From: JAHIKV01 sp965195225 | Lineage (GTDB): Bacteria; Planctomycetota; Planctomycetia; Pirellulales; Thermoguttaceae | DNA length: 64,000 nucleotides | Direction: 5' to 3' | Assembly (NCBI GenBank): GCA_965195225.1 | Contig: CBDAFL010000171.1 | Span: forward strand, 1-64,000 | Shown: positions 61,222-64,000 of the stretch, piece after piece | How the letters are laid out: each line of letters begins with the position of its first letter | How positions within the stretch are numbered: position 1 is the stretch's first letter | Program-made: the position numbers and the translations under genes | The notes under the pieces: generated by a model | The model's input: the letters and a program-made list of their open reading frames with translations, nothing else | The model's database searches: none | Told to the model about the DNA's origin: nothing

Positions 61222-62367
61222 CTACTTCGCCGTCATCAACTCGATGATCTCGCCGAACACCGCCCCCGGTTGCGAAAAAATGAGGTAGTGGTCGTCGTCG
61301 TAGACCTTCAGCCGCACGTCGCAGCCGAGGCTCTTAATGCGAGCAACGGTCCCCTCGACAAAGCCGAGCGGAATCCGCGTGTCGCGACGGCCGTGGAGGA
61401 AGATAATTCTGCGGTCTTTGGCGCGGGCCAAAAACTCCTTGGCCGAAAACAGTTCGTCCTCGGTCACCGGCGAAAGATAGACGAGGCCCGCAAACAGCGC
61501 CGGATCTCGGATCGCCGCTCGGGTAACGCCCATCGCGCCGTTCGAGTATCCCATCAGAAAAATCCTGTTCGGGTCGATCGGCAGCGTGCCGATCGCTTCC
61601 CGGGCAACATCGACGACCAGTTCCGCGCCACCCGGCTTGTCCCAGTTGCCGATCCCAAAGGTCGGAGCAATGACCGCGCATTTCATCTCGCTCGACAACT
61701 TCGATAGGAGCCGGAAGCACGGTTTGATGTTGCCGCCCATCCCGTGCAGGAAAATCAGGCACGGCAGCCGTTCTCCGTCGCCGACGTCCGGCATGAAGAG
61801 GTAGTAGTGGCCCGTGCGAAACTCCATGCGCACTAGATCGCGGTAGGCCGCGCCCATCGCCGAACCAAGCTCGCGGAAATCGGCGTCCCGGTCCATTTCG
61901 GCATAGATCGGCATCACCAGCGACCGCATCCGCGCGGCCTCCGAATAATTCACGACCCCGAGCGAGAGCAGGTGCATACCAACCTTGATCTGGTCGATTT
62001 CCGGGATGACGTTCCAGGGCGAACAGCGGGGAAAGCATCCTTCGCCGCGGAGGAATCGGTTGCAAACGCGCCCGTCGGGCGTCACGCCGCTGGGGGCAAG
62101 CATCATCGGCACGACGTACAGCAGCAGCCCGAGGGGGACAAGCGTCGCATAGAACCGGAGGCGGATTTCCCGAAACCAGTTCCGCCGCCAGTATCCGATC
62201 GAGCAGAACAGAACGGTTCCGAGAATGGCGAAGCTCAATCCGACGCATCTTCCTCTCGGCGTAGCGCCCAGCAGCAACAACAGCAGTCCGCCGACCGTCA
62301 GGCCGACGATAGGCACGCCCGCCGCGATCCGCAGCAGACTTGCGAGTGTCCTTTTCAAAATCGGCAT
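61222..62367 (-). CDS. Membrane-anchored alpha/beta hydrolase
   Basis: This 381-aa protein starts at the ATG at 62367. Three N-terminal hydrophobic segments (about 5-90) anchor a hydrolase domain (about 180-381). It has an oxyanion region LPCLIFLHGMGGNIKPC, the nucleophile elbow IFLMGYSNGAMGVTRA (GxSxG), an acid in FLHGRRDTRIPLG and a His in VYDDDHYLIF. It resembles PHB-depolymerase/dienelactone hydrolase-like proteins. The substrate is unknown. A longer frame upstream to 62472 reads through repeat sequence and is not supported. Confidence 0.75.
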   Translation of the reverse strand: MPILKRTLASLLRIAAGVPIVGLTVGGLLLLLLGATPRGRCVGLSFAILGTVLFCSIGYWRRNWFREIRLRFYATLVPLGLLLYVVPMMLAPSGVTPDGRVCNRFLRGEGCFPRCSPWNVIPEIDQIKVGMHLLSLGVVNYSEAARMRSLVMPIYAEMDRDADFRELGSAMGAAYRDLVRMEFRTGHYYLFMPDVGDGERLPCLIFLHGMGGNIKPCFRLLSKLSSEMKCAVIAPTFGIGNWDKPGGAELVVDVAREAIGTLPIDPNRIFLMGYSNGAMGVTRAAIRDPALFAGLVYLSPVTEDELFSAKEFLARAKDRRIIFLHGRRDTRIPLGFVEGTVARIKSLGCDVRLKVYDDDHYLIFSQPGAVFGEIIELMTAK

Positions 62368-62469
62368 TTCTTTCTCGGCTGATGTTCGGGAAACGCGCCG
62401 GAAGAGGAGTATAATGACTTCGGGCGTGTCCGTAAATTGAATCAACCGAATTGCAGCTACTCTCGCTTG

Positions 62470-62488
62470 CACTGGCGAGACGCCAGTG
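62470..62488. repeat. 'cactggcgagacgccagtg' palindrome
   Basis: Perfect stem cactggcg-aga-cgccagtg, a member of the 271-330 family, between the two last genes. It may also terminate the Pro-rich gene. Confidence 0.7.
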
Positions 62489-62504
62489 CCACCCTGCCAC
62501 CCGG

Positions 62505-63800
62505 CTACGGACTTTGCGCTTTCTTCCCTTTCGCCACCGCCTCGGCCAAACGGCGGGAAAGCATCTCCAAACGCCCCAACTCCACGCGACGCGACGCCTC
62601 GGTCCCCTTGAACTCCTCAGATGAGGCCGCACACCGAGCCTCGAATATCCGCGCGCCAAGCTGAGACACCGCCGACTTCGACCTCTCCAGCTTTGCAACC
62701 GTGGACCGCTTGTCGGCGGGCAATAATTCCCGAAACAGATCGAGGTCGCCGCGGCGGATCACCAGTATCTTCAGCCGATTTACCAACGGTTCGAGCCGCG
62801 CCGCGTCCCAAGTCCCCTTTTCGTCAAGTTCGGACTCCAACGCGCGAAACGACATGTTGCAGCCGGCGATACGAACCGCCAACTCGTCGGCGTTCACTCG
62901 CACCGAGCCGGCGGGCAATTCGCCGGTCGGTTCGGCCGGCTTCTCGGGCTTAACCGGCGACGGCGGCGGAACTTGAGTTTCCGTCGGCAAGGCAAGCGGG
63001 ACACGCTCCGGCCGGCACGGCGGCGCCGGCTTTTTGGACGCTACGGCCTCGGCCGGAGGCAAAGGCTGCTCGACCGGCCGCGGCGGCGACAGCTTGGATG
63101 GTTCTTCGACCGGCTTCTCGGGCAACTTCGGCGTTGGCTTTGGAATTGGCTTCGGGACCGGTTTTGGAGTCGGTTTCGGCGGCCGTGGTTTGACCGCTTC
63201 AGCAGGCACTTGCGGCGCCGTTTCCGCCGGTGGTTGTTGCTCTTCAACCATTGGTTTCTCGGGAATCTGACCGATCGTCTTCGTATCGACGTTGTTGATC
63301 GACGACTCCAGCCAATCAATCAGCCGGTCTTGCTGCTCGAAACTTTTGCCCGCGTTCTTCCATTCCCAAAGCGTCGTTTCCCAAGCCTTCGCTCTTCGGC
63401 CGGCTTCGACGGGCCACTCGCGGAATACTTCCGAAACCTTGTTTCGATAGCGCTCGGCCAATCGGTCGACGGCTTTCCGTTCCAGCGAGTCGGTCTTTTG
63501 GATCGCTTCCCGCAACACCTGCCAAGTGATCATTTTCCGGTGCAATAGCGAACGGACGAGGGCCTGCTGCCGGTCGGACTGTTCGGGGTTCAGCGACAGT
63601 CGCGCCGCGCGGGCCGACCGATCTTCCAGCCGCCGCAGCCACGCCTGCTGCTCGGCAAAATCCATCTTCGCCAGCCGGTCGAGTATCGGCTGAACGGGAT
63701 CGGGGTCGGATTTTGCGATTTCCTCGCCCGCGACGGCGAGCGAACACAAGCACGACGCGGCCAGTACGAGTGCAAACAGGTGGGTTGTGACGTTTTTCAT
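62505..63800 (-). CDS. Exported protein with Pro/Lys-rich linker
   Basis: This 431-aa protein has a signal peptide (MKNVTTHLFALVLAASCLCS, cleavage probably after AVA). The first mature part (about 30-170) is helical and Arg/Glu-rich. A linker of about 120 residues follows with repeated KPxPKP motifs (PKPVPKPIPKPTPKLPEKP), similar to the periplasm-spanning linkers of TonB-like proteins. The C-terminal about 130 residues are helical (GELPAGSVRVNADELAVRIA; LFRELLPADKRSTVAKLERS). The PK-linker implies a span of the periplasm or cell wall. It is not recognised as a known family. Confidence 0.65.
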   Translation of the reverse strand: MKNVTTHLFALVLAASCLCSLAVAGEEIAKSDPDPVQPILDRLAKMDFAEQQAWLRRLEDRSARAARLSLNPEQSDRQQALVRSLLHRKMITWQVLREAIQKTDSLERKAVDRLAERYRNKVSEVFREWPVEAGRRAKAWETTLWEWKNAGKSFEQQDRLIDWLESSINNVDTKTIGQIPEKPMVEEQQPPAETAPQVPAEAVKPRPPKPTPKPVPKPIPKPTPKLPEKPVEEPSKLSPPRPVEQPLPPAEAVASKKPAPPCRPERVPLALPTETQVPPPSPVKPEKPAEPTGELPAGSVRVNADELAVRIAGCNMSFRALESELDEKGTWDAARLEPLVNRLKILVIRRGDLDLFRELLPADKRSTVAKLERSKSAVSQLGARIFEARCAASSEEFKGTEASRRVELGRLEMLSRRLAEAVAKGKKAQSP

Positions 63801-64000
63801 GTTCGTTTAAGCGGATTCAGTCAGTATATCGCGGCGTCCAAAAGTCGCGGCCTTTTGCGCAACCCCTCAACAGTAGGATGCTGGGGGGCGAAGTCAATCG
63901 CCGCCTGCCAGATTGGCAGCCGAAATGCGGTTTGCGGAACCGTTTTGCCCGTCTTGGCGGATGACATCAGGAAAAGATATTGGACAATTACCCTAAGTCA
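63801..64000. other. Intergenic at the right edge
   Basis: No gene seen; it contains only a short ctgccagattggcag hairpin near 63905. Any gene would begin beyond the window. Confidence 0.4.

Noticed and set aside
61334..62698. 454-aa minus-strand frame
   Set aside because: It is a +1/-1 shadow of the membrane-anchored hydrolase in the same strand and crosses a palindromic repeat; the Arg-rich composition is not protein-like.

Overview
The window looks like a chromosomal segment of a high-GC member of the Planctomycetota, probably Pirellulales-like. This is inferred from gene content, not from a search. The evidence is two Ser/Thr kinases sharing a short N-terminal domain ahead of the kinase fold, a DUF3467 protein, a cysteine-rich exported protein with a barrel-like C-terminus, very large Pro-rich exported or anchored proteins, DNA topoisomerase VI, signal peptidases with large insertions, and many short palindromic repeats between genes. 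I support 46 protein-coding loci (44 intact, two broken), one tRNA-Leu(GAG), and a set of promoters, terminators and repeats. I see no CRISPR array, rRNA, complete transposon or prophage.

Layout. 1-10.1 kb: housekeeping and metabolism (DUF3467, dihydrolipoyl dehydrogenase, URO-D-like protein, small membrane proteins, RsmG, a secreted six-hairpin-type glycosidase, a duplicated-parvulin foldase). 10.5-24.3 kb: a co-directional surface glycan cluster with a methyltransferase-methyltransferase-glycosyltransferase fusion, a GT4-GT2 fusion, a polytopic ArnT-like protein, a GT2, a B12-binding radical SAM enzyme, two methyltransferases, a truncated sulfotransferase and UDP-GlcNAc 2-epimerase. 24.3-32.2 kb: PilZ-like protein, two tandem signal peptidase I genes, LptB-type ATPase, DUF2617 and a secreted esterase. 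32.2-38.2 kb: on the minus strand top6B, a WD40 membrane protein, a DUF1016/PDDEXK nuclease and top6A. 38.6-48 kb: two small exported proteins, a beta-hydroxyacid dehydrogenase, a lipoprotein, two divergent POT-type transporters, a nitroreductase and the cysteine-rich exported protein. 48.2-56 kb: a phospho-signalling block with two kinases flanking asnS and a degenerate PP2C. 56-59 kb: tRNA-Leu followed by an SPL-type radical SAM and methyltransferase-like pair. 59.2-63.8 kb: an OPT transporter interrupted by an in-frame TAG, a membrane-anchored hydrolase and a Pro-rich exported protein.

The most notable signals are: (i) palindromic repeats that have entered reading frames in-frame (glycosyltransferase, Top6B, LepB) and one that caps a truncated sulfotransferase; (ii) two neighbouring signal peptidases carrying both a CxxC...CxxC zinc-ribbon and a large ConA-like insertion between their catalytic boxes; (iii) topoisomerase VI subunits separated by a nuclease and a WD40 gene; (iv) a PP2C-like protein lacking key metal-binding acids next to two kinases; (v) the two-gene radical SAM and methyltransferase unit with its own promoter beside tRNA-Leu.
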